DNA of 64,000 nucleotides, from NCBI RefSeq assembly GCF_009801115.1, contig NZ_VTOL01000015.1, positions 62,001-126,000 on the forward strand. The letters are read 5' to 3'. A program made the translations under genes and the position numbers. This DNA comes from Dyadobacter sp. 3J3 (lineage in GTDB: Bacteria > Bacteroidota > Bacteroidia > Cytophagales > Spirosomataceae). Positions 7,334 through 15,893 of this stretch are shown here, one piece after another (within the stretch, counting starts at the first letter, position 1; every line of letters starts with the position of its first letter). Under the pieces are notes generated by a model. That model had not been told where the DNA came from, did not search any database, and was given only the letters and a program-made list of their open reading frames with translations.

Positions 7334-9304
7334 TTACAGATTTAATTGCTTGCGGATAACGGAAGTCAACTCGTCAATTCTGAATGGTTTTGTGATGAAA
7401 TCCTGAAATTTACAATCAATAATTTCTTGTGAAGTTTGTGCAAAAGTATCTGCTGTAAAAGCAAGGACGGGAACTTTGGCAAGATGCGGAAAAGAATTCC
7501 TGATCGCTTTCATAGCCGTAATGCCATCCATAACAGGCATTTGTAAATCCATCAGAATGAGATCGAAACTGCGCAACTGCAAGGTTTCCAAAACTTCCTT
7601 ACCATTATCACAAATGACAAAATCGGCTTCCCATCTTTTAAGCAGGTGTTTAAGCAAAAGTTGATTGGCAAGAATATCTTCGGCAACAATAACGCTGTAA
7701 CCTTTAAGAGAGAACGGAATATTTGTGTTCAATATATCGCTGGTTGGGGCAGCATTCCCTTTTAGGAAAGTAAGGGTAACACAAAAATTACTGCCTGTGC
7801 CAAGCTCGCTTTCTACTGTAATTTTTCCCTGCATCAGTTCCGTTATTTTCCTGGTAATACTTAGACCAAGTCCAGTACCACCAAAAAATTTGGTTGCATT
7901 GTTGTTGTGGGCTTGGGAAAAACTATCAAAAATCAAGCCAAGTTTATCATCAGAAATCCCAATTCCTGAATCTTTTACGCAGATTTTTAAATCTACTTTA
8001 TCAGCATATTCTTTTTCAACCAGAGTGGAAATTTTGACGAAACCTTCCGAAGTAAATTTCAACGCATTGCCAATAAGATTGACCAGGATCTGGTTCAAAC
8101 GGTATGCATCACCGATCAGAATTGCCGGCACTTTGTCATCAATTTCATAGGAAAGCTTGATTCCTTTTTCCTTTGCTTTAAACTCAAAAGTCCTGTATAA
8201 ATGCCCGATTTTTTCCCGAAGGTCAAATTCAAAATCTTCCAGGATAAATTTACCAGCTTCAATTTTGGAAAAATCTAAAATATCATTCAGTATAACCATC
8301 AGATTATCAGCAGAATATTTAATGGTGTTTAAATATTGCATATATTCTTCCGGTAAATTACTGGTTAGCAGTAAATCTGTAAATCCTATGATTGCGTTCA
8401 TCGGAGTACGGATTTCGTGGCTCATGGTTGACAAAAAATCTGACTTGATCAGTGCAGCTTCTTCGGCATCTTTTTTTGCCTTTATCAGTTCCTTTTCAGC
8501 CAGTTTTCGGCTTGTAATATCAATGGCGGTGCCCAAAACTTCCAAAACTTCACCATCATTATTTCTCTTAAAAGAAACTTCGCGCGTAATAATCCAGACA
8601 TCCGATCCGTCTTTGTGTTTCAGGCGAAATTCTTTTTCCATTACTTCGCCATCTTTTAAATGCTGTTTGATATAATTATAATGTTTCCTAAAAGTCAGTA
8701 AATCGTCATTATCAATCAGTTTAGAAAAAGCAAGTACATTTTGAGGAAGTGGTTCTTCTGCCTTGTAACCCAATATTTCACTGATCTGATTGTTATGAAA
8801 GATGTTTGTCCATTTTTCAATATCTATGACATAAATAATATTGGGTGAAAGCTGTGCTACTTTCTGGATAAATTCCTCCTTTTCTGCGAGTTCTTTCTGT
8901 GCAACTTCACGCTCTTTTTCTACCTCGAACATCTGGCTCATGGTGTGGAAAGTCTTCGTCAGTTTTTCAGCATTGATCTCTGCTTTTGGAAAATATTCCA
9001 TAGCCCCAGCCTTCATCATTTCCACGGCAATCCGCTCATCGCCTTGAGAAGTCAAAACGATAACCGGAAGCTTTGGTGCAATCTTTTTTATTTTTTTAAG
9101 TAATTCCAGACCGTTAGTTTTTGGTAGCTGGTAATCAACAAAAATGCAGGTGGGCAGCCAGGTTTCAAGGGTCGTAATGGCCTCTTCAGCATATTTACAT
9201 ATGCGCATTTCCTGAATTTCAACATTACATTTTCGGATGGCACGTTTGAATTCCATCGCGTCAATATCATCATCTTCTACCAACAGCAGATTCAAGGGGG
9301 TCAT
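7334..9304 (-). CDS. Hybrid histidine kinase: REC-PAS-HisKA-HATPase-REC
   Basis: A 656-residue soluble hybrid kinase without membrane segments. An N-terminal receiver domain has the acidic pocket EDDD near 10-13 and phospho-acceptor D57 (FVDYQLP). A PAS/PAC sensor follows at roughly 145-265. The HisKA box is SHEIRTPMNAIIGF near residue 297, and the HATPase domain shows GSGIGISDDKL-type N and G boxes (DSGIGI, GGTGLGLSI). A second receiver ends the protein, with acceptor aspartate in LILMDLQMPVMDG. It is the last gene of the cluster FIST, PAS kinase, response regulator, hybrid kinase, 30 bp after the regulator. It probably acts as a phosphorelay hub because no DNA-binding output domain is encoded in the cluster. 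Confidence 0.93.
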   Translation of the reverse strand: MTPLNLLLVEDDDIDAMEFKRAIRKCNVEIQEMRICKYAEEAITTLETWLPTCIFVDYQLPKTNGLELLKKIKKIAPKLPVIVLTSQGDERIAVEMMKAGAMEYFPKAEINAEKLTKTFHTMSQMFEVEKEREVAQKELAEKEEFIQKVAQLSPNIIYVIDIEKWTNIFHNNQISEILGYKAEEPLPQNVLAFSKLIDNDDLLTFRKHYNYIKQHLKDGEVMEKEFRLKHKDGSDVWIITREVSFKRNNDGEVLEVLGTAIDITSRKLAEKELIKAKKDAEEAALIKSDFLSTMSHEIRTPMNAIIGFTDLLLTSNLPEEYMQYLNTIKYSADNLMVILNDILDFSKIEAGKFILEDFEFDLREKIGHLYRTFEFKAKEKGIKLSYEIDDKVPAILIGDAYRLNQILVNLIGNALKFTSEGFVKISTLVEKEYADKVDLKICVKDSGIGISDDKLGLIFDSFSQAHNNNATKFFGGTGLGLSITRKITELMQGKITVESELGTGSNFCVTLTFLKGNAAPTSDILNTNIPFSLKGYSVIVAEDILANQLLLKHLLKRWEADFVICDNGKEVLETLQLRSFDLILMDLQMPVMDGITAMKAIRNSFPHLAKVPVLAFTADTFAQTSQEIIDCKFQDFITKPFRIDELTSVIRKQLNL

Positions 9305-9334
9305 AACATTTTGAAAAGAAGTGGGCTTGCAGGC

Positions 9335-9766
9335 TTATTCAGGGTACTCGCAAAGGGTCCAGTAGCTTTTCAAAGTAGACACGGCCGCAATAAAACGGTC
9401 CATGGATAAAGGTTTTAAAATGTAACCGGCTACGTTGAGGTTAAAGGCATCAATTTTATCGCCGTCTTCATTGGAGGTGGTCATCACAAAAACGGAAAGA
9501 GAACTTAGCTCTGGATCTTGTCTGATTTCTTTGAGAAATTCAATTCCTCCCATCCTTGGCATATTAAGGTCTAGAAGAACAATTCTTGGTTTTGGTGCAT
9601 CTGTTGCCGTCGACCGTAGAACTTCCAGGGCTTCAATACCATTATGGGCAATCACGAGTGGATTTGAGATATTATTTTTTTTAAATGCTCGCTTCACATT
9701 CATGATATCTACTTCGTCATCTTCAACAAGTAAGATTGTCATGGGGATTGGATTTGAATTGGACAT
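9335..9766 (-). CDS. Single-domain response regulator (Rcp1-like)
   Basis: A 143-residue stand-alone receiver. The acidic pair is E15/D16-D17 (LVEDDEVD), the phospho-acceptor is D66 (LLDLNMPRMGG), the conserved Thr lies in VFVMTTS and the conserved Lys in YILKPLS. It has no output domain. Receivers of this length are typical partners of phytochrome-like or PAS kinases. It sits between the PAS kinase (66 bp upstream) and the hybrid kinase (30 bp downstream), so it probably carries phosphate between them. Confidence 0.93.
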   Translation of the reverse strand: MSNSNPIPMTILLVEDDEVDIMNVKRAFKKNNISNPLVIAHNGIEALEVLRSTATDAPKPRIVLLDLNMPRMGGIEFLKEIRQDPELSSLSVFVMTTSNEDGDKIDAFNLNVAGYILKPLSMDRFIAAVSTLKSYWTLCEYPE

Positions 9767-9832
9767 TTTGTAAAGATTGTTATAATTAATGACTTTTTAT
9801 TACTAATATGTTGCTGGTTACTCAAATTAATT

Positions 9833-11524
9833 CTATATTTTTTCGATCTCAGCTATTTCGTTTACCGGCCATGTGAAAAAGAATGTAGTAGACTCTTTCA
9901 TAGTCGATTGGATACTGATCTTTGCTCCTTTTTCATCCATGATCTTTTTTACGATGGCGAGTCCTACGCCGGTACTTTCAACTTCATCCCTGGCTTGCAG
10001 CGTTTGAAAAATGACGAATATTTTTTCATGAAATTCAGGACTAATTCCGGGCCCATTATCCCGTACAAAAAATTCTATGCCTTCCTCTCCATCTTTCCAG
10101 CCAATAGTGATTTTAATTTCATCCTTGTCGTTGTATTTAATTCCGTTGGAAATCAGGTTTTGCAAGATCTGCCCCAGCGTAATTTTTTCTGAAAGCAATT
10201 CTTTCTTCGGGTCGCCTTCAAAAATAAATTCGATTGGTTTTTTTGAACTGAAAGTGTCACAAAGATCATCCACCAATGATTTAATCAAAAATCTTTCTTT
10301 GGTTGTTTTGATACGTCCGGCTCTGGAATAGGATAAAATTCCGTTAATAAGGCTTTCCATCCGATGCACGCGTCCACGTAAAAGTTTGAACTGATCTTTC
10401 GTGTCGCCATCAAGATGATCTTCGATATCTTCCTCAATCCATTCGGATAAATTATTAATAGCACGTAACGGAGCCTTCAAATCATGACTTACCACATAAG
10501 CAAACTGGTCAAGTTCAGCATTGATCCGTTCCAGATCGCGCATGTAAGATTTTAGTTTATTCTCAGCTTCTACCCGTTCTGTAATATCCCGGATAAATGC
10601 CAAAACATAGCCTTGGCCGTCAGTTTCGTAATATTTTACACTGGATTCAACCGGATAAGTACTTCCGTCTCTCTTTTTATGAAAACCGGTGACAATCATT
10701 TTGGACGTGCTTTTTAAAGTAGCTACATACTCCGCCCACTTTTCAGGATCTTCAAATATTTTTTCTACGGTACTAATATGGGACCCAATGATTTCTTCCT
10801 GTTTTTTTCCTAAACGACGGGCAGCCTCGTGATTAATAAAGAGTAACTTTCCGGTATCATCTGAAACCTGAACCGCTTCACTGGATTCGTTAAACCATTC
10901 AACCATCCGGTTAATCTGCTCTTCCTGGGCTTTTCTGGACGTAATATCACTGACTGTTCCAATAAATCCAATCACTTCTTTACAGGAATCCAGCTGTGTC
11001 GAGATCGATATTTCCAGCCATTTTTCAGTTTTATCGGCCGTAGTCAACTTAAAAGTATCCTGAACTGACTTGATTTTTCCGGTAAACAGCGATTCCAATC
11101 TTGTTTTTGAATCACTATTGATCTGGAATTCAGCCCAGTTTTTATTCAGACTGTCGATTACTTTAAAACCTGTTACCGTTTCCCAGGCATTGTTGAGGTA
11201 AATAATATTCCCATCTTTGTTGAGCTGAATAAGCACTTCTGAAATACTATTCGCTACTTCTTCCAATCTTCTGTTGGTTGAAGCTGCCTCTTCCGTTTTC
11301 TGATCGGCGATGCTGATCAACTCTTTATTTGCCCTGAATAATTCTGTCGAACTTTGTTCGAGTATATGTTCCACTCGGGCGATATCATCCTGAAATTCAA
11401 GATAAGCCTGATTGACAGAATTGAGGAAATCCTGGAATTCAGGATTTTCGGCAAGTTCAGGAGATAGCGATTTCCTGATCTGACGTTTTAATAGACGGTG
11501 ATAAGTAATTTCCGTTGTTTCCAA
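9833..11524 (-). CDS. PAS-domain sensor histidine kinase, FIST-associated type
   Basis: A 563-residue soluble kinase. A coiled-coil N-terminus (about 1-85, starting YHRLLKRQIRKSL) is followed by two PAS domains (about 88-200 and 208-325, each with a PAC-like end). The dimerisation box is HDLKAPLRAINNLSEW near 345 and the HATPase domain carries NGIKYND, DNGPGI and GVGLAIVKKI. The kinase core is of the bacteriophytochrome-like HisKA type. Initiation is at TTG (11524), 12 bp after the FIST stop; no in-frame ATG fits and the coiled-coil N-terminus starts there. With FIST as the likely sensor input and the single-domain receiver as output, it forms the centre of the cluster. Confidence 0.92.
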   Translation of the reverse strand: METTEITYHRLLKRQIRKSLSPELAENPEFQDFLNSVNQAYLEFQDDIARVEHILEQSSTELFRANKELISIADQKTEEAASTNRRLEEVANSISEVLIQLNKDGNIIYLNNAWETVTGFKVIDSLNKNWAEFQINSDSKTRLESLFTGKIKSVQDTFKLTTADKTEKWLEISISTQLDSCKEVIGFIGTVSDITSRKAQEEQINRMVEWFNESSEAVQVSDDTGKLLFINHEAARRLGKKQEEIIGSHISTVEKIFEDPEKWAEYVATLKSTSKMIVTGFHKKRDGSTYPVESSVKYYETDGQGYVLAFIRDITERVEAENKLKSYMRDLERINAELDQFAYVVSHDLKAPLRAINNLSEWIEEDIEDHLDGDTKDQFKLLRGRVHRMESLINGILSYSRAGRIKTTKERFLIKSLVDDLCDTFSSKKPIEFIFEGDPKKELLSEKITLGQILQNLISNGIKYNDKDEIKITIGWKDGEEGIEFFVRDNGPGISPEFHEKIFVIFQTLQARDEVESTGVGLAIVKKIMDEKGAKISIQSTMKESTTFFFTWPVNEIAEIEKI

Positions 11525-11536
11525 TAGTCGATGATT

Positions 11537-12661
11537 TTATGATTCCCGGAAAGTGGTAATCGTCATAGTTTGATTATGAAGCTCACATTGAACATTCTGG
11601 TTGAAAGGCGCAATTTCTCCGTAAGAGTAAAATCCGGTAATAAACGGCTTGTCTAGTACCTCCGAAACAGACTCAACTTCCTCTTCCACAATCTGTTTCA
11701 ATACGAGTTTTCTACCGACGCAACTAACCAGCAATGCAAATTCCGGAGATTCATTATCTCCATTTTTAGCAGCAATAGCAGCCTCTTCCGCGCCGTTTAT
11801 CAGTCTGTCCGTATTCGCTTTCATCAATCTTACAAAGCTTCCCTGTGGAATATCTCCGGCAAAAGTGAGGCTTTTATCTTCCTCGCTGATACCAAGAATC
11901 GTCCTGACAACGGGAGCGCGGTCTTCGCTGTCGCGCATGCTTAGTGGAAACAAAAGTCCGGATGACGGAAGGTCTTTCGCACGGTCGCCCAGGAATGATT
12001 TGTACAAATCCAGAGCTGGCTGACCATCAATCTCATACAATACATTTTCTTTTGATTTAGTGACCAGTCGGTCCAAACCAAAACTGTCCCAGCCTCCGCG
12101 TGAACCGAAACCAATATGTAGGGTATCGCCGTAAAAACCGATCGCTGCGATACTTTCCGTTGCAATTGTTCCATCGGGCTCAACAATTACTGTTTTTGAA
12201 AAATTGGGGCCGTCACCAGCAAGTCCGCCTGTTAAGGTTACATTTTCTGGCAATTCATCGGCGATGCCTTTTACCAGATCCGTACCGTTTACTTTGAGTC
12301 CGTCGGAAACAACAAAAACATGTTTTAATCCTTCCTGAGGAAACTGGGAAACCAGTTTTTTGCCAATTTCAAAACTGTTATAACCGGAATCTTTCAAGCC
12401 GACTTTTGCCGACTGGATTTTGACATCGGCAAATTCAATGGCTGTAAAAATGATCGTTCCGTCACGAACCGATTCACTGATAATTTCTCCAGCTGTGGAG
12501 CAGCCGGTAAGAATTGCATTTGGGTAATTTTTGGCCAGTTCCTGTGTTAAAGTTTGGCTTTCAAGAAGTTCCCGGTGGCCGAATGCGAATATAAGTTGGG
12601 GGTTTATTGTAAACGGTTTTACGGAGGCTTCGCCTGTGTAGACGAACTGTTCAATTTTCAT
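11537..12661 (-). CDS. FIST-domain sensory protein (FIST_N + FIST_C)
   Basis: A 374-residue cytoplasmic protein of the FIST signal-transduction family. The N-terminal half contains the typical GCSTAGEI segment near residue 57 and the GLAGDG segment near 145. The FIST_C half ends with GFYSYGEIAP followed by CELHNQTMT, both typical. FIST proteins are predicted sensors of small ligands such as amino acids and are found with kinases or chemoreceptors. It is first in a four-gene minus-strand cluster with a PAS kinase, a response regulator and a hybrid kinase. The ligand is unknown. Confidence 0.92.
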   Translation of the reverse strand: MKIEQFVYTGEASVKPFTINPQLIFAFGHRELLESQTLTQELAKNYPNAILTGCSTAGEIISESVRDGTIIFTAIEFADVKIQSAKVGLKDSGYNSFEIGKKLVSQFPQEGLKHVFVVSDGLKVNGTDLVKGIADELPENVTLTGGLAGDGPNFSKTVIVEPDGTIATESIAAIGFYGDTLHIGFGSRGGWDSFGLDRLVTKSKENVLYEIDGQPALDLYKSFLGDRAKDLPSSGLLFPLSMRDSEDRAPVVRTILGISEEDKSLTFAGDIPQGSFVRLMKANTDRLINGAEEAAIAAKNGDNESPEFALLVSCVGRKLVLKQIVEEEVESVSEVLDKPFITGFYSYGEIAPFNQNVQCELHNQTMTITTFRES

Positions 12662-12804
12662 AGTTGAGATAAGGTTTTTGAAAACCAGTTTGAGTTTACA
12701 AGATAATGAAAGTTTTTGAGCAGTTGACTAATATCAGGATGCGAAACCTGCCCTTGTTAAACACCTGAAAAATATAGAATTTTAATACGTGCCGACTAAG
12801 TTTT

Positions 12805-14148
12805 CTAACTGATGGAAGGAAATGAAATCCCTTTGATCTTTCGAAATAATTCTACTGCATAGAGATCTGTCATTCCGGATACAAAATCTAGAACAGTCTG
12901 GATTTTTGAGTATTCGTCGGTCTTTTTTGTGATGAATTGTTTCGGAATCAGCTCAACAAGTTTTTTAGAATAATGTGAATTATTGTTTAAATAAGCCGGA
13001 ATAAATTCCTCCAAAAGTCCTCCCATAACTTTGTAACCAGCCACTTCTATCTGTACAACAGAGGAATAATTGTAAATTTTCTTAATCGAAATGGTTTCGA
13101 TATTCTTCATGATCGATCGAAACGGTTCATTGATCTGATCAATCAGGCTGTGGTTAAAATCTCCTTCTAAAATGGTTTCCTGCTCTTTGTAAAAAAGCTC
13201 AGAACATTGACCAATCAAAGTGTTAATCGATTTGGCACGTAAAAAACTTATTTTGGCATCATCATCATCAATTTCGTCTAGTCGCTCAGCCATCTTTGGA
13301 TCGTTGGCCAATGGTAAAAGTAGCTCTTCAACTTCACGATAGGATAATATTTTCAACCGGTGTGCGTCTTCAAGATCTATAATGTTATAACAAATATCAT
13401 CTGCCGCTTCAACCAGATAAACAATAGGATGACGCTTGTAGATCAGATGATTATCTTCAACTTTTGCCAATCCAAGTTCCGTGGCAATTTTCTCAAAGCC
13501 AGCTTGTTCGGATTGAAAAAATCCATATTTTTTTCTAAAAATTTTCGATTTATCATGTCCTGCCAGAGATTCGCAGGGATATTTTGCGATGGAGGCCAAA
13601 GTTGAATAAGTAAGGGCAAAACTGCCATAACCTTTTCCTGCATAAGGATGTGTAAGAATCCGGAAAGCGTTGGCATTGCCTTCAAAATGCGTCAAATCTT
13701 CCCATTGGGCTTCGGTGACTTTGTCTTTATAAATACGCCCGTCGCCATTTGTAAAATAATAAGAAATCGCAGCTTCACCGGAATGTCCAAAAGCCGGATT
13801 TCCGAGATCATGCGCCAGGCAAGCGGCAGCCACAATGTTTCCTATTTCACTGATCAGGGGAAGTTCTTCGTCTAAATCCGGTCTGTTTTTTTTCAAACGG
13901 TTGTAAAAAATCCTTCCCAAAGATCTTCCTACACTGGCTACTTCAAGACTATGTGTTAGTCGGTTATGGACGAAAATGCTTCCGGGTAAAGGGAAGACCT
14001 GTGTTTTATTCTGGAGCCTTCTGAAAGGGGAAGAAAATATTAAACGATCATAATCACGCTGGAATTCCGACCGGGCTTCGGCCTGATCTTCAATATTTTT
14101 ATCTTCACTTCCCCAGCGTTTTGCCGAGAGTAATTTTTCCCACTTCAT
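12805..14148 (-). CDS. dgt: dGTP triphosphohydrolase (dGTPase)
   Basis: A 447-residue HD-domain enzyme that would hydrolyse dGTP to deoxyguanosine and triphosphate. The metal-binding histidine is H66 in HNRLTHSLEV and the HD doublet is H113-D114 in AHDLGNPAFGHSGE. The N-terminal FRRLQNKTQVFPL is typical of dGTPases. Length and motifs fit the longer dGTPase class. It is transcribed alone and divergent from the pseudouridine synthase operon, with 281 bp between the two starts. Activity on other dNTPs is possible. Confidence 0.9.
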   Translation of the reverse strand: MKWEKLLSAKRWGSEDKNIEDQAEARSEFQRDYDRLIFSSPFRRLQNKTQVFPLPGSIFVHNRLTHSLEVASVGRSLGRIFYNRLKKNRPDLDEELPLISEIGNIVAAACLAHDLGNPAFGHSGEAAISYYFTNGDGRIYKDKVTEAQWEDLTHFEGNANAFRILTHPYAGKGYGSFALTYSTLASIAKYPCESLAGHDKSKIFRKKYGFFQSEQAGFEKIATELGLAKVEDNHLIYKRHPIVYLVEAADDICYNIIDLEDAHRLKILSYREVEELLLPLANDPKMAERLDEIDDDDAKISFLRAKSINTLIGQCSELFYKEQETILEGDFNHSLIDQINEPFRSIMKNIETISIKKIYNYSSVVQIEVAGYKVMGGLLEEFIPAYLNNNSHYSKKLVELIPKQFITKKTDEYSKIQTVLDFVSGMTDLYAVELFRKIKGISFPSIS

Positions 14149-14429
14149 GAGGAGAGTACAAATACGTTGAATGTGTCTGCTTGTGTTACAATAGTACGCA
14201 TTCCAAACGGTTTTATATTGGCTTTAAGCAAGGGAAATGTTCAGAATTTATATAGAAATTGTAGTATTAATTAATTGTAAAGTATAATGCGGATTTAAAA
14301 TACTGCTTGCATAAAGTCCCTGTAAGTGACATAGTTAACCTTCCCGATTAGTACATCAAGTAAATTTCCAAATAAAAAGGAACGATCTTTGAATAAAATA
14401 ACAGCAAAAACTGTCAACAATCCAGCTTC

Positions 14430-15068
14430 ATGACCGAGTCAAAACATCGTTATTTTATCATTAATAAACCGCCGAATATGGTTTCGCAGTTTATCAGTCC
14501 TGATGCTGTGGGCCTGCTTGGCGATCTGGAATATGATTTTCCGGAAGGAATTCATGCCATCGGGCGGCTCGACAGCCATTCCGAGGGATTGCTGATATTA
14601 ACAACGAACAAAAAAGTTACCCGTTTATTATTTCAGGGGGAGGTTCCGCATAAACGGGTTTATGTTGTTCATGTCAAACATGTGGTGAATCAGGAAAAAC
14701 TCGATTTGCTCAGGACTGGAATTCCGATCAGAATTAAGGGTAATGTTGAATATATTACCACGCCTTGCGAAGTTGACATTGTAGAAAAGCCAAAAGGCTG
14801 GGCGAAACTTTCAAAAGAGCCGGAAGATGTGCCGCATTCCTGGCTTAAAATTACTTTGACGGAAGGGAAATATCATCAGGTAAGAAAAATGGTACTTGCT
14901 GCCGGTCATAAGTGTAAAAGACTGATCCGGATGTCTATTGAAGATCTGGAACTGGGTGATTTGCAGCCGGGAAAAGTTCAGGAAATTGAAGAGGAAGATT
15001 TTTTCAAAAAGCTGAAAATAGAAAATTGGAGTGAAGAATCAGTCCAGTCTGTTGTAGTAAATAATTGA
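14430..15068 (+). CDS. RluE/RsuA-family pseudouridine synthase
   Basis: A 212-residue enzyme that converts uridine to pseudouridine in rRNA. The catalytic aspartate is in GRLDSHSEGLLILT and the C-terminal motif KITLTEGKYHQVRKM is present. There is no N-terminal S4 domain, which points to the RluE-like short type acting on 23S rRNA rather than RsuA; this is an inference from domain layout. The ATG at 14430 follows a 281-bp intergenic region. It leads a plus-strand gene run with the deaminase and the GMC oxidoreductase. Confidence 0.88.
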   Translation: MTESKHRYFIINKPPNMVSQFISPDAVGLLGDLEYDFPEGIHAIGRLDSHSEGLLILTTNKKVTRLLFQGEVPHKRVYVVHVKHVVNQEKLDLLRTGIPIRIKGNVEYITTPCEVDIVEKPKGWAKLSKEPEDVPHSWLKITLTEGKYHQVRKMVLAAGHKCKRLIRMSIEDLELGDLQPGKVQEIEEEDFFKKLKIENWSEESVQSVVVNN

Positions 15069-15130
15069 CTTTTACTCTGATTTAATAGTAACAAAGCAAC
15101 GTCATGTTCTTTTGTTGTAAAAGCAAATCC

Positions 15131-15880
15131 ATGAAGTTGACTATATATGCGGACAAGGACGCCATGTCCAAAGCCACGGCGGATCTGATTGTTGATCAAA
15201 TCCATCAAAAACCGGATTCTCTGTTATGTTTCCCTTCCGGTGAATCTCCTACGATTGTATTAAAATATCTGGTAAAATATGGCCTGGAAGGTTATGTTGA
15301 TTTCAGCCAATGCCGTTTTGTAGGTTTGGACGAATGGATCGGTATGGACGAAAAGGATGAAGGAAGCTGTAAACATTATTTATATTCCAGTTTTTTCAAC
15401 CCCTTAAAAATTAACCCCGAACAAATTACTTTTTTCGATGGTCTTGCTGAAAATCCTGATCAGGAATGCAAGCGAATGGATACTTATATTCAGGAAAATG
15501 GCCCGATTGATCTGATGTTAGTCGGGTTGGGAATGAATGGCCATATTGGATTAAATGAACCTGGTGCGGACTTCCATTCATACGCACATACGACCGAACT
15601 GGATCCGCTTACCGTAAAAGTTGCTCAGAAATATTTCACAAAAAATACTCCGCTTTCCGGTGGAATCACCCTTGGATTGCAACATTTTTCCGAAGCGAAA
15701 ACAGCTGTCTTAATCGTGGCCGGGGACAAAAAAGCAGATATTGTTTTGAAAGTTCTTACCGAAGAAATATCGAATAAAATTCCGGGAACCATTATCCGGG
15801 AGCATCGAAATTCCTTTATATTTCTTGATGAAGAAGTCGCTTCAAAACTTTCTGAAACTATTCGTGGAACCCATTTCTAA
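15131..15880 (+). CDS. Glucosamine-6-phosphate deaminase family protein (NagB-like)
   Basis: About 249 residues of the NagB/6-phosphogluconolactonase fold. Active-site segments are FPSGESPT (phosphate loop), GLDEWIGM, and GLGMNGHIGLNEPG with the catalytic His. NagB turns glucosamine-6-phosphate into fructose-6-phosphate and ammonia. The start at 15131 (MKLTIYADKD) fits the family; an in-frame ATG at 15104 would add nine cysteine- and lysine-rich residues and looks less likely. It lies downstream of the pseudouridine synthase and 13 bp before the GMC oxidoreductase. A related sugar-phosphate isomerase role cannot be excluded. Confidence 0.85.
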   Translation: MKLTIYADKDAMSKATADLIVDQIHQKPDSLLCFPSGESPTIVLKYLVKYGLEGYVDFSQCRFVGLDEWIGMDEKDEGSCKHYLYSSFFNPLKINPEQITFFDGLAENPDQECKRMDTYIQENGPIDLMLVGLGMNGHIGLNEPGADFHSYAHTTELDPLTVKVAQKYFTKNTPLSGGITLGLQHFSEAKTAVLIVAGDKKADIVLKVLTEEISNKIPGTIIREHRNSFIFLDEEVASKLSETIRGTHF

Positions 15881-15893
15881 TTAATAAGTCGCC

